Positions 43,627-55,162 of a stretch of 64,000 nucleotides of DNA are shown here, in pieces. The translations under genes and the position numbers were made by a program. Origin of the DNA: Raphanus sativus. Its lineage: Eukaryota > Streptophyta > Magnoliopsida > Brassicales > Brassicaceae. The notes below the pieces were generated by a model. It worked only from the letters and a program-made list of their open reading frames with translations, was not told the DNA's origin and searched no databases. The first letter of the stretch is position 1. Each line of letters opens with the position of its first letter. Where the stretch lies: positions 30,341,407-30,405,406 of the forward strand of contig NC_079515.1 in the NCBI RefSeq assembly GCF_000801105.2, given 5' to 3'.

Positions 43627-44944
43627 ACTAGATTCTCACCCGCCCTTCGAAGGGCGGGTATATTTTTTATTTTTATTTTATAAAGAAATATAATTTTATA
43701 TTTGTGTTTTTTGTAATTATATTGTGTTTGTCTTTGTAATCATATATGTGTATTGAATTTGTGATGTTGTATAACTATAAATTTGTACCTAGTGTTTTGA
43801 GATCCGTTCTAAACCCGCTTGAACCGATAAACTCATTGATCCGGTATGTAATCTGGTTTGAGTTTTAAGAAAAAATATTATTTAAGCATCCACGAAAACT
43901 CACGAAAACCCTTTAAAACCCATAATCCGACTATCAGTTGAACCACTGGTTGAACTAATGTGTAACTTAGTTATTAACTCTTTTTATTTTTAGTTATATT
44001 ATTAGAATCTGTTTGTATTCTAATTAGGAAGTTAGATTTTGACCCGCCTTTTAAATGGATGGATATATTTTTATTTTACATATTTTTTAGAAATTTAATT
44101 TTTATATTTTAGTTTTTCTTTGTAATCATATGTGGGTCAAATATTTTTAAAAAGTTATTAGTAAGAGCTTTTGATAATTGTATTAAATTTGTGATGTTGC
44201 AAACCTAAATATTTGTGCTATTTAATTTTGTAGTTTTTACTTATTTTTAGAAATTTGATGTTTATATTTTAGTTTTTAATCATATTTGGGTAAAATATTT
44301 TTAAAAAATTATTAGTAAGAGTTTTGACCAAAATAAATTATGTGTAAATTTTTTTATATATGTGTATTAGGATTATTAGTAAAAATTATCAGGATTTAAA
44401 AAATTCTTTTTTCATGTCTAAATTGCACTAATCAAAATCTAACGTTTTATCATCAGATTTTAAAATTATTTCTTATTCAAATAAAAAACAGTATTATTGT
44501 CACCATCAATTTTTCCTTTAAAAGAATAAACATCATCATCACAGAACCCAGATTTTTTGTAACCAAACAATTTCCCAGTTTTTCCCTCAAAAAGAATTAT
44601 AACATGCACGTGTGCGTAATGCATCATATTGATCAATTGATCATCGTTTCCATTCTGACAACATTTTGTAATTTGTTCAAACAGTTATTCCTTTTTAATC
44701 ATGGTCGAGCAGTTATTGTAGAAGTTTGAAAAAATGCTGGTTATTAGGAATTTAAGTGGCGGTTAGATTAAAAATATATATAACTTATAGATGCAGTTAT
44801 ATTAAAAGGCATTTATTGTTAGGAATTTTAAATTGGACCTAACTAATATCAATTGGACATGTTTAAGAATTAATAGTATTGATTCAAAAAAACTTTCGTG
44901 TTTTGCATCCTGAAAACGTTTCTGCCACAACAATAATTTTATCA
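43627..44944 (-). mobile_element. Helitron 3' end and Helitron-derived sequence (minus strand)
   Basis: At 43627-43657 the minus strand reads a perfect 20-base palindrome CCCGCCCTTCGAAGGGCGGG, then TGAGAAT and CTAGT, the Helitron 3' signature. A degraded copy of the same end lies near 44032-44055 (GATTTTGACCCGCC). Downstream are repeated AT-rich segments (about 44085-44200 and 44240-44335). The 5' end of the element could not be set, and the base after CTAGT is C rather than T, so the site is slightly off type. Confidence 0.6.
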
Positions 44945-45722
44945 TCTACTCTGTTAAAATAGAGTGATACTTTTATCTATCATGAAAATTATCATTTAAG
45001 TTTTAGACTTATTCATAGTTCTACCATTTAATATACACATTCATTATACAATATAATTGATATTAACTTAATTACTTAATCTACTAAAAATATGATATTA
45101 GTTGGGTAAGAATCTGTATTGTTACCATATTTTGTTTGAAAATTTGTTAAGTTTTTAAGTAAAGACTTAAGAAAAAATTAAATTTTATACAAATAGTTTA
45201 TCACAAAAAATCTTAATTTACCATATTTAAAATTATTTGAATAAATATCAAATGGTAAAGGAAAGTTAGTTACTTGATTCACCATAATAAATCTGCACAT
45301 ATGAAAATTATATAAATAATTAGATCATTTTTGCAACAAATTATTAAATCGACTTAGAAATAAAAATATAATTTCATACTCAAAAGACAATATAACTTTT
45401 CAACGATGATTCTTTAAAATCTCTTCACCACAAGATAAATTAATATATTCCATAAAATATGAATTCTCTCAAGAACCATACAAGTAATATAAGATATATA
45501 TATGTATTTCTACTAATTTGAAAACCTAAAAAGTAAAAAATAATTTATTTTTATGAGAACAAATTTATCTGACTATTATCCGTATGCTAAATTGCTAATA
45601 CAATCTCCACTTTCAGAAATTATTAAATTTAAAATAAGTAACTAATATACTGTATATATATACATAATTTTATCGGTTCGGTTTAAAAAAAATCTGCGTT
45701 TTAATGCGGGTACTATTCTTGT
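44945..45722 (+). mobile_element. Putative Helitron in the LURP-one upstream region
   Basis: It starts TCTACTCTGTTAAAATAGAG after A, and ends GCGGGTACTATTCTTGT, a one-base variant of the CTAGT end, before T. The duplicated upstream region at 48.6-49.0 kb lacks a segment at this place, which supports an insertion. No ORF. Confidence 0.5.
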
Positions 45723-45760
45723 TTCTCTTATACGAAAGGAAAAATTTAAATTTATTGACG

Positions 45761-46331
45761 AACCACAGTTTTGAAGAATTAAATGTGCTAATCGTTACTG
45801 TTTTGTGCAATTTCATTCCAAGAACTTACACCAGAACACAAAAATAAAAACTAATATTTTCTCCGTTTCAGATTAATTGTCGTTGTAGATAAAAAAAAAT
45901 TGTTTCTAAATAAATTTCATTTTAGTTTTAATAGAAAATTTATTAATAAATATTTTTTGTTTATTTTTCTTTTAATTAAATATGGTTAGGTGTATAAATA
46001 ATGATGTTTTTATTTCAAAAATATACAAATTAAATGTTTTTTAATTTGCGTGTACAAAAATAAAACAACAATAAATTGAAACAAAAGGAGTAATTAAAAA
46101 CTAAAGAAGCTGTCGGAAAAAAAGACAAAATTATAATTGAAACTACATTACTACTGTAAGTCCATTTATTATTCGAATCCCACATTATTCACGTTACAAC
46201 ATCTACATGTATGAATACGTGTATTTATAATATATAAAAGAGTATACGTCGTGTTGATCAAAAAAAAAAGGAGTATACGTCGTTAAATGATTTTTTATAT
46301 AAATGTTCGTATCCTCACATTGAACATGTGG
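45761..46331 (+). promoter_or_regulatory. Upstream region of the LURP-one gene, copy 1
   Basis: It matches 48725-48990 in segments (for example CCATTTATTATTCGAATC and GTATGAATACGTGTATTTAT). It includes TATAAAAG at 46233-46240, the likely TATA box, and a MITE insertion absent from copy 2. Confidence 0.7.
45861..46090. mobile_element. MITE in the LURP-one promoter
   Basis: The ends CTCCGTTTCAGATTAATTGT and, inverted, CTCCTTTTGTTTCAATTTAT form imperfect terminal repeats of the CTCCGTTTC type common in Stowaway-like elements, ~230 bp. TA follows on the right. The paralogous upstream copy near 48815 lacks this block, giving an empty-site comparison. Confidence 0.65.
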
Positions 46332-46508
46332 CGTAAGCCCTTAGTATATCCATTTTTTATATATAACCAGAGGCTCAATTATTACAAAGAACTAGGAAGT
46401 ATAAATACGAAGAGGACCATACACAACAAATCAATCAGTTCCAACTTCCAAATATATAGAGTTTTTCAATATTTCCAAATACTTAGCAACAATCGGATAG
46501 CAAAGAAC

Positions 46509-47106
46509 ATGATGAAGATTCATCCTGTCCAAGCTTTACTTGTGGACTCCAGCGTCGGAGAAGACAAGAGTTCGGCGTACTTGACGACGGAGCAAGAGAG
46601 TTTCACGATTTGGATGAGATCTCTGGTGTTCCATAGCAAAGGCTGCACAGTTTTTGACTCCAAAGGAAACTTAATCTACCGAGTGGATAACTATGATTCG
46701 AAAAGTCGTTGTGAAGTTTACCTTATGGACTTATATGGAGAAGTTATGTTTAAATTTCAACAAACGTTGGGTCTATTCAAATCTTGTGAAGGATACAACT
46801 CAACCGGCACAAGATTTAGACTAAGAAAAAACTTCAAAGTTTCATCTTCGTCGTTCAAAGTTGTAATGGGATCTGGTAATTAAAGATGATCGACAGTCTT
46901 GCTATAAGATTGTAAATGGTGGATTGGGGTTCACAATCAAAGATGGATCAGGAAGATTAATGGCAGAAGTTAAAAAGAAACAAGCTCATATTAATGGTTT
47001 GGATTTCGGAGAAGATGTTTTGACAATGGTGGTGGAGCCACAAGTAGATCATTCTTTTATAATGGGTATTGTTATAGCTTATGGTCTTCTCAAATCTAAA
47101 TTGTAA
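46509..47106 (+). pseudogene. LURP-one-related gene with a single-base frameshift
   Basis: Frame 1 from ATG 46509 reads MMKIHPVQALLVDSSVGED and the tubby-like beta-strand core (CTVFDSKGNLIYRVDNYDSK, then EVYLMDLYGEVMFKF), stopping at TAA 46881-46883 after VVMGSGN. Frame 2 then continues the family pattern: KDDRQSCYKIVNGGLGFTIK, AEVKKK, GLDFGEDVLTMVVEPQVD, to a stop at 47106. One extra T at 46880-46881 explains the break; removing it gives ~198 residues, the family's usual size. LURP-one-related proteins (DUF567) include defence-linked members. Either a pseudogene or a sequencing error. Intronless. In Arabidopsis this place holds the tandem LOR2-LOR4 genes (from memory). Confidence 0.85.
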
Positions 47107-47228
47107 TCACTTCTTGGAGGGAGGGTGGGATTGATTTATTTGTAAATTGACAGCGGTAAATGGAAATATACAAATATTCAGAGAGTCAGCATATATTGTT
47201 TTATTTATTACGTTTTTTAAAAAAAAAT

Positions 47229-47616
47229 TATTAGTGATAGACCTAACTCACATCCAAAAGCTACCTTAAGAGTGAATGATTGTCTATACACATATATATT
47301 ACACAAAGACACTTACTATTTCGGATGTGGGATATCTAATAGCCCCTCTCGAAATGTGGGTGGAAAACGGTCCAACAAAATAGCTCAAGCCTAACATTTC
47401 GGACATACCACGTTAATATGGGCCACTTGTACAAACTACATAGGTAATAAACTGTTTATGTGAGAAATCATATGTTGGGTTTTCACCATAGATTCTGATA
47501 TCATATTAGTGATGGATCTAACTCACATCCAAAAGCAAACTCAAGAGTAGAAGATTACCAATATACATATATATTGTGCAAGGACACTTAATATCTTCGA
47601 TATGGGATATCTAATA
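47229..47616 (-). mobile_element. TRIM (terminal-repeat retrotransposon in miniature)
   Basis: Two direct repeats of 113 bp, 47229-47341 and 47504-47616, start TATTAGATATCCCA on the minus strand and end ATCACTAATA. After the 5' repeat comes TGATATCAGAATC, close to the initiator-Met tRNA primer-binding site (TGGTATCAGAGCC). Before the 3' repeat is GAGAGGGGC, a polypurine tract. The internal part is only ~160 bp and non-coding. The layout and LTR start fit the Brassicaceae Katydid-type TRIMs (from memory). No 5-bp target duplication could be confirmed. Confidence 0.8.
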
Positions 47617-47619
47617 CTC

Positions 47620-48724
47620 TCTCCGTTCGGATTTATATGATGTTTTACAATATGTCACATAAATTAAGGAAGTTGATGTAATATCTCTTTTAATCTTTCA
47701 TTAGTGTTTAATTTTCAATTCATTTCATACCATTAGCGTTATAAATCATTAACTATAAGGGTAGAAAAGTTATATGTTACTTTTTTTATCTAGGATTTTG
47801 TGAACGCCAAATATTTTGACAAAAAATAAGTATGCCTTTAATTTTTGATTTAGAAAATTTATTTTTTCTAGATAAGTATATAATCTTATAGGGAAAAAGA
47901 AATCGGGTTTTGAAACTGTTATTACGAATCTAAGGGTTTGTAAAAGTATTTCTTCCTACACTCTTTGTTTCAATGGCTGATGAAAACTTACTGTTAATTC
48001 TAATTTATTTTATTAATATAAATAAATAATAATTTAGTGTTTAAATTTATTGATCATAATTTATATTAGACATAATTAATTAATATTATCAAAACTAAAA
48101 TAAGAATAAAAATAACTGAAAATATTATTTTAAATATAAAATTTTATTTTGTGATTTTAGAGTAAAAACAAAAGTGAACACTAAATTTGTTGTTTATTTA
48201 GTATTATGGTCGGAATTACTCTAACTTATCTGGAGGGTTTGCTGTTTGCACCACATCTTTAAAACGTCAAATTTATGGGATGTTTTGTATTTAATAACCA
48301 TAAATATATATAAAAGGGCACCAACAATATTAGCACAACATTAACTACATATATTAGGTATATAGTGCATACAACATTCTGAATTAAATGTATATATGTT
48401 TGGTAACTAGCAAATGTAATTGGAACAGGTTAAGGAGATAATCAGGCCTGGAGATAATAGTAGAGTATGTATTTAGAGTAGTGTCACATAGAGTGGTCAT
48501 AGACTCTTGGGAGAAGTACGAATGCACGAAAAGAAGCATATACCTCTTCATTCGTGTTTATAACTGGCAATAAGAAACAATTTCAAATGTGATAAGTTAA
48601 CATTAACTAGTATTTTTAATTGGCAATAAGAATCAGTTGTTTTTTTTTGCGTCTGAAAACGTTTCGTTGACAGCTGATATTTTTTTTTTGCGTCTGAAAA
48701 AAAGATTTAAAATGATTACTAATA
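47620..48724. other. Spacer, MITE-like debris
   Basis: CTCTCTCCGTTCGGATTTAT at about 47617 looks like one end of a MITE; the other end was not found. The rest is AT-rich with no gene. Confidence 0.35.
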
Positions 48725-48990
48725 AACAACAGTTTTGAATAATTCAATGTGCTAGGCCTAACTGTTCTTGTGCAGTATCATTCCACGAAACTTTCAGCAA
48801 GGAACACAAAAAAGTAATAATTGAAACTATATTACTATTGTATTGTATGTCCATTTATTATTCGAATCTCACATTATCCACGTTACAACGACCCCTGCAT
48901 GTATGAATACGTGTATTTATATTATTTAAAATACGTCGTTAAGTATTTTTCATATTAATTAATGTCCGTATCTTCGCATTCAACATGTGG
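48725..48990 (+). repeat. Orphan copy of the LURP-one upstream region (copy 2)
   Basis: Diverged duplicate of 45761-46331, collinear except that it lacks the MITE: AACAGTTTTGAAT, TTATTATTCGAATC, CACGTTACAACG, GTATGAATACGTGTATTTAT, ACGTCGTTAAG, CATTCAACATGTGG. No LURP-one coding sequence follows before the next elements, so this is the promoter remnant of a lost tandem copy. Confidence 0.8.
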
Positions 48991-49836
48991 ATGTAAAAAC
49001 CTTCGTTTATTGGTCAACATGATAAACTTTCATTAAAGAAAATTAAGCGTGAAACTTACATGAATCCAAAAATTTATTAATCAAATTCGAAATGAATTTA
49101 GTTCCAAATTGAGTTGACATAGATAAAGTATACTTAAATCTGAAGTATTACTAACTGAACTGGATCCGACATATATAAAATTCAAATGAGATCTAGAATT
49201 GTGAATCCAAAACCCCCCAAAACTTTACCTCCCTAAAGTCTCTCTCTTGAATTGTGTGCAAATAATATGTTTCTTAAAAACATTTGTTAAATAATAGCGT
49301 AAGATATGTAAAAAATAATTTTAGGATTGATCAATTTAAATCTGTAGAAACTTTTAAACCTTTAATGAAATCAAATATGATACATATTAATTCTGAAATT
49401 AAAAGAAATTGTGAATTATTTATAGAAAATACCCTAAAATAACATTAAAAAGTTTTTATCACAAAACAATCCTAAATATTTATAAATATTTTGTGTATTC
49501 GTATATTTTTTGTAACTTGTGAGTGTTTCTATTAAGCGAACTGGAAACTGATTTGGTTTGTGATTGAGTTGACTAAAACCTTATATTTTTTTTAACAACA
49601 AAAGATTTAAAAACATTGCAATTGAAGTCTAAGACCTCATCTAATTTCAAACACAGAATATGATTATTGCTTGGTCCTTGTGGTTAGTCTCTTAGTATAC
49701 ATATATGAATAATCATGCTCTAAAAGTAGTTCCAACAGCAAGGATTTCTTAAGAAAAAAAATGTAACAGAAATAAATGAAAAACATAAAAATCAAGTGAA
49801 TAGTGAAAGAATCAATGCTTAGGAAGAGAGGGTTTA

Positions 49837-50122
49837 GAGCAACCGCAACCCTGAGACTTCTTTAGGAGTTTTTATAATTTTTTTTAAAAAAAAATTATTA
49901 TTATTTTTTTCAACTAAAAAAAAGATAACAAATCACGGACCGCCACCTAACAATGGGGTCCGCGAACAGTGACAAACCTTAAAGAAAGTCTTTTTTTTGT
50001 CACACAAAGAAAGACTTAAAGAGACCAATCCTTGATGTACCGCGGGATCCATCGAATTTTTATTACTTTTTACCTAGATTTTAGGACTAAAAAAATGGCA
50101 AGAGGCTCCATTAGAATTGCTC
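49837..50122. mobile_element. Tourist-like MITE 1
   Basis: Ends GAGCAACCGCAACCC and, inverted, GAGCAATTCTAATGG; flanked by TTA on both sides (49834-49836 and 50123-50125), the target duplication of PIF/Harbinger-type elements. 286 bp, non-coding. Confidence 0.65.
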
Positions 50123-50125
50123 TTA

Positions 50126-50652
50126 GAGCATAAATATCCGTGGTTTTTAAAAGGGGTTTTTAAATTTGAACTGTTTGTTGGCCCTACTAACGTGGATCTC
50201 ACAAAAAATTAATAGCAGTCACCAAAATAACTAAATAAGGATCGGTATTTGAGGAGTTTTTGCATTGTTCACGGATTCCACCGACACGTGGCTATTGCAC
50301 TTTCAGTGTGATCCGCGATTGGTGCGCTTTTTAAATTTTGTTTTAACCAGACAAAAAAAAAATTCTTTAAGAAACCCTTAAATGGGTTTTCGGAATAAAT
50401 ATGGTCTTATTAGGCCACCATTATCATGGAACCTTAGCGGGGTTCCAAAAAAAATAATTGTGTGGGCTCTATAAAAACCATAAGAATCGGTCACAGAAGT
50501 TATGAAATAAAGACCGATTTGGAGTGTTCCTTGCACTGTTCGCGGACCCCACTGACATGTAGACATCCGCAATTGATTCATTTTGATTTTTTTATTTCCG
50601 CTAAAAAGTATCCTAAGAAACCGTGCCACCGGTTTCAGTGATTATTATGCTT
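50126..50652. mobile_element. Tourist-like MITE 2, abutting MITE 1
   Basis: Starts GAGCATAAATATCCGTGG right after the TTA that flanks MITE 1 and ends (inverted) AAGCATAATAATCACTGA before another TTA (50653-50655). It contains two similar inner segments mentioning a GCGGACCCCACTGACA-type motif. Non-coding; the ORF at 50378-50629 is incidental. Confidence 0.5.
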
Positions 50653-50655
50653 TTA

Positions 50656-51450
50656 GAACTCATCAAAAACTTAATCAAGAAAACACATGTCATTTAATAG
50701 TTTGCTAAGATCATTATTAACAAAATAAAAATGGCTACATTTTAAACTTCAATTATATAGTTTATATGATATAAAAAATATTTTTTTTACATTTTCTTAT
50801 AAATCTTAAAATAAAATTATCTATCTAACAAGTTCCATTATTCATAGGTTAAAATTATATATTAAATACTAATTAAAATTGAATTTATTGAAGTTTAATA
50901 CAATAATAGTATATTAATTTTTTAATTAATGTAATACAATAGTACTAAAAACTATTAATTTCGAAATTAAAAAAATACTAAAATTTAAGATATAAAGGTA
51001 ATTATGTGTAATTATTATTTTTCTCTATATATAGCCTTCAAATTTATCTTATCAAATCTCATAACATTGTGTATGTCTTTCTTTTCGTTACCAAGTGAAG
51101 ATTAAAGCTTTGTTAATTATAATTTATATTCTCGTTTGATATTTTCTTTTATCATTTTTATGTTTTGTTTTAAACTAAATTACCTTAAAATTAAATTAAA
51201 TAACAATATTATTACAATGATAAGAAACTTTATGGATATCTACCATTGGAGCTAACAAATTTACTATAGTTTCTTAACTTAATTTTTATTTAAATTAAAT
51301 ATTATTGATACCATTAAGGTTGCTCTAAGACCTCCCTAAAGTCTATTACTTGCAATTGAATGTTTGGCATTAATTCACACGAAATAGTGACAACATTTAT
51401 TTTGGGAATGATATTGATATAAATTGTAAATTTGTGGAGAAATATGAATA
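50656..51450. other. AT-rich spacer, no gene seen
   Basis: Low-complexity AT-rich sequence with no ORF of note. Confidence 0.4.
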
Positions 51451-51458
51451 CACAAAAT

Positions 51459-52106
51459 TAGGGCTGGGCGTTCGGGTACCCATTCGGGTTTCGGTTCAGT
51501 CCATTCGGGTTTCGGGTTTTCGGAGTCAAAGATTTCAGCCCCATTCGGATATTTCTAAATTTTGGTTCGGGTTCGGTTCAGATCTTTGCGGGTTCGGTTC
51601 GGGTTCGGATAACCCATTTAAAATGTTTTTAAATTTTTAAAATTCATTATATACTTTAAATTTTCAAAATCTATAAGAAAGATAATATATTACATATAAA
51701 TTTTCATAACATATATGTCAAAATATCTTAATTTAACATATAAATTGATTTTTTTGAATATTTGGATATTTTTCAATATACTTTAGCTATTTTAAACATT
51801 TACTTTTGACTATTTACATATATTTTCTGAGTATTTTGGAAAACTTAAAGGTATCTTATATATTTTTAATATTTTTAATATACATTATATATAAAAATAA
51901 TGTATATATTTAAGTATATAAATTTATTTCGGATACATTCGGGTATCCAAAATATTTCGGTTCGGATCGGGTTCGGTTTCGGTTCTTTAAATACCGAAAT
52001 TTTGAACCCGTTCGGATATTTAATCAATTTCGGTTCGGATTCGGTGCTACTTTTTCGGATCGGGTTCGGTTCGGTTTTTCGGGTTCGGATTTTTTGCCCA
52101 GCCCTA
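51459..52106. mobile_element. hAT-like non-autonomous element (copy B)
   Basis: The terminal inverted repeat TAGGGCTGGGC is perfect over 11 bases at both ends, with an exact 8-bp target duplication CACAAAAT (51451-51458 and 52107-52114). Subterminal parts are runs of TTCGGGTTCGGTTCGG; the core is AT-rich. Length 648 bp. It ends ~130 bp upstream of the eIF2B-alpha start codon. Confidence 0.88.
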
Positions 52107-52244
52107 CACAAAATATTCAGGGATGCAAGATATATATTTTTTCTTAGTCACGTATTAAGACGAGTTTAAAAGTTAAAACTTAAAGGTCATTACAAGAATA
52201 AACCCTCAAATTAAGTCTCTCTGGCTTGGATTGATTCAGACAAA

Positions 52245-53817
52245 ATGTGGAGACGGTCGGCGTCGTTCATCCTCGACAAACACCAAAACAACAAACCCAT
52301 GTCTCTAACTCCGTCCATCGACTCTCCTCCTCCACTCTCTGCTTCAGTGGCCGATGAAAACCCTAGCCCTAATCATATATCGGCTTACTACCAAACCCGA
52401 GCGGCGCACCATGAGATCGTGACCAGCGACTGGCTAGAACAGGCTCAAGCCGCCGTTCGTCGCTACCCCGACCAAGATTCTCCGGTTTCGGAAAAACCCT
52501 TTAGCGTGATTGAGGAGTTCAACAAGTGGAGACAGCAGCCGGCTTTGGCGGAGGCTGTTGCGGCGATCCGTGCTCTTGCGGCTGTTATTAGGGCTAGCGA
52601 TGGAAATACCATGATGGAACTCGAGATCGAACTCAAGAAGGCTTCTGATACATTGAAAGTAAGCGTCTTTTTTCTTCTCTTGTATGTGAATTAGGGTTGC
52701 AAGTCTCTTTTCAAAAAAAAAAAGAATTAGGGTTGCAAGTTGTATTTGCTACGATAATTCACATATTTGTCAAAAAAAAAAGCTTTATGAGAACTTGTAG
52801 CTTTTAAGTTATTTTCTTGGTACAAGGTTTGCTTGACTAGCTTCACTTTTCAGGCATGGGACACAACTTCCATATCCTTAACAGCAGGATGTGATCTATT
52901 CATGCGCTACGTGACTCGAACATCTGCGTTAGAATTCGAGGATTTCAATTCAGCAAAATCCCGCGTGCTTGGACGTGCTGAGAAATTTGGAGAAATATCT
53001 AACAAGGTCAGTGGCTTTCTTGGATGGCACTCGTGTAAAAAGATAATGTATTGGTAATGATTTTTTTTTTTGGTTCTCCGATCCAGGCTAGAACGATTAT
53101 TGCAATGCTTAGTCAAGATTTCATATTTGATGGGTGTACTATACTGGTTCATGGGTTCTCCAGAGTTGTATTCGAAGTACTAAAGACAGCAGCTCAAAAC
53201 AAGAAACTCTTTCGAGTTTTGTGCACAGGTGCCTTTCTTTAAAAACTTTGAGATTGATTCCGTCTGTCATTTTCTGATCATCTCATTTGGATTTGTCCAG
53301 AGGGAAGGCCAGATAAAACAGGTCTACTGCTAGCTAAGGAGCTTGCTAAGCTTGATGTTCCAGTGAAGCTTCTAATTGATTCAGCTGTGGCCTATTGCAT
53401 GGATGAAGTAGACATGGTGTTTGTTGGAGCCGACGGAGTGGTCGAAAGTGGCGGTGTAATTAACATGATGGGTACTTATCAAATAGCAATCGTAGCACAC
53501 AGTATGAACAAACCAGTCTATGTAGCTGCTGAGAGTTACAAGGTAAGAACACCTCAAAGCTTTTGCAGAAACAGTGTGATTCATCGTCTAATATATTGTT
53601 GTTCTTGCAGTTTGCACGCCTCTACCCGTTGGATCAGAAGGATTTAGAACCGGCCCTGCGACCTATTGATTTTGGTGTTGCTGTTCCTCTTAAGGTTGAG
53701 GTAGAAAGATCTGCGAGAGACTACACTCCTCCTCAGTTTCTGACTCTGCTTTTTACTGATCTTGGTATTCTTACTCCATCTGTAGTAAGTGATGAGCTAA
53801 TTCAGCTGTACAGCTAA
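52245..53817 (+). CDS. Translation initiation factor eIF2B subunit alpha
   Basis: Five exons: 52245-52658, 52854-53006, 53087-53228, 53301-53542 and 53611-53817; 385 residues. The first ~60 residues (MWRRSASFILDKHQNNKP and a Ser/Pro-rich stretch) form a plant-specific N-terminal extension. The IF-2B fold follows: AVAAIRALAAVIRAS, FMRYVTRTS, ARTIIAMLSQDFIFDGCTIL, then EGRPDKTGLLLAKELAKLDV, VFVGADGVVESGGVINMMGT and a C-terminal FTDLGILTPSVVSDELIQLY. As the alpha subunit of the eIF2B decamer it helps exchange GDP for GTP on eIF2 and senses phospho-eIF2. Syntenic with At1g53880/At1g53900 (from memory). Confidence 0.95.
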
Positions 53818-55162
53818 GCTGTGTTCTTCTTTACCCCTAAATCTGAGCTCTACATGGCTTCTCTCTAATTCTACTGCTTACTCAAAATTTCTGTCTTTGT
53901 TAGATTGCTACTTTTTTAATCATATAAAAGTGTATTCTTGTTTAGAATTAGTTCTGTTCTTGGCTTATTAAACAGCTGAACACAAGTGGGACGCGACCTA
54001 TATAATGTTAGGGCATGACTTGTTTTTCCGTTACCACCTGGAAGCAGTTTTTACGGTTTGTAGCGGTCGATAGCGCTTTAAAACAATCAGACAAACCTTT
54101 AGATATTGCCTCAACTAAATTTTTGTTGTGTTATTAAATCTGACATAAATTTAAATCTATATTAAACCAAACTTTTATAATATTCAAATGGTATTCCCAG
54201 ATGACTAAAATTTGATTTGACCTCAAACCAAAACCGATTGTACACCCAATCGTGCATGCTTAGTTTTAGGGAGTTTTATATAAATTATTTCATTTGACAA
54301 ATGCTTAGCTACAAAATTAAGAAAAAATTGGATTGTTTACTAGTTGAGAGGCCATAAATCAGTCAAACAATACAAAATGCCATATCTTTTCATTTCAATT
54401 ATTAAATTACTTTTAAAATTGAGAAGAATAAATTTTTAATCATTGAAAATACAACCAGTCTAATACCTAGATTCGTACTAAAAATAATAAATATGTTACG
54501 AAAGTTTTCAATACAGAAAAATTCAACAATATTATTGTAAAATCGTCACTTTTATAAGAAAATAATATCAAATAATTATATAGTAAAGATCAAAAATATA
54601 TAAATTAACCAAATATATCATTTAAAAGATCCTTACCTTTATTAAAATATGAAAATAATCATTCTATTTTTTAATGTAATAAAAGAAACAAATGATCTCA
54701 ATTTACATTATGAAAAGATTGAATAATTTGTGTTATATTCAAATTTACGCCAAAGTTTGATATGACTGCAAATGCAAAATAATGCAAAACGGATTAGACT
54801 CACGTTCGTTAGGTGAGAAAAGCATTAGACTTTTTTCTACCAGCAGTCAAATAAGACTATTATGTTTTCTATATACTTTGAACTTACCACAATCACCACA
54901 TAATACACGGTAATAATAAAGTTGAGAGTACTATTGTAAATAATACTTTTAAGTCAAGGGTATAATAGTAAGTAAGTATTCATCTTACCTTCTCCATCTG
55001 TAATAAAAAGCGCGATCTCTGCCATTTTCGAGCTGAACAAAACAAAGCAAGTCTGTAAAGGAAAACAAAAGATAAAAACCCGGAGAATTCGGTTACTTCA
55101 CATTTCATCGCTAAAGATTCTGTTTCTTAACATTTTAGACCCTCACGCTTGTGTAAGCCGCC
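53818..55162. other. Spacer upstream of the ERF-VII gene
   Basis: No gene; AT-rich between 54100 and 54750. The ~150 bases before 55163 form a long leader with several A-runs. Confidence 0.45.
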
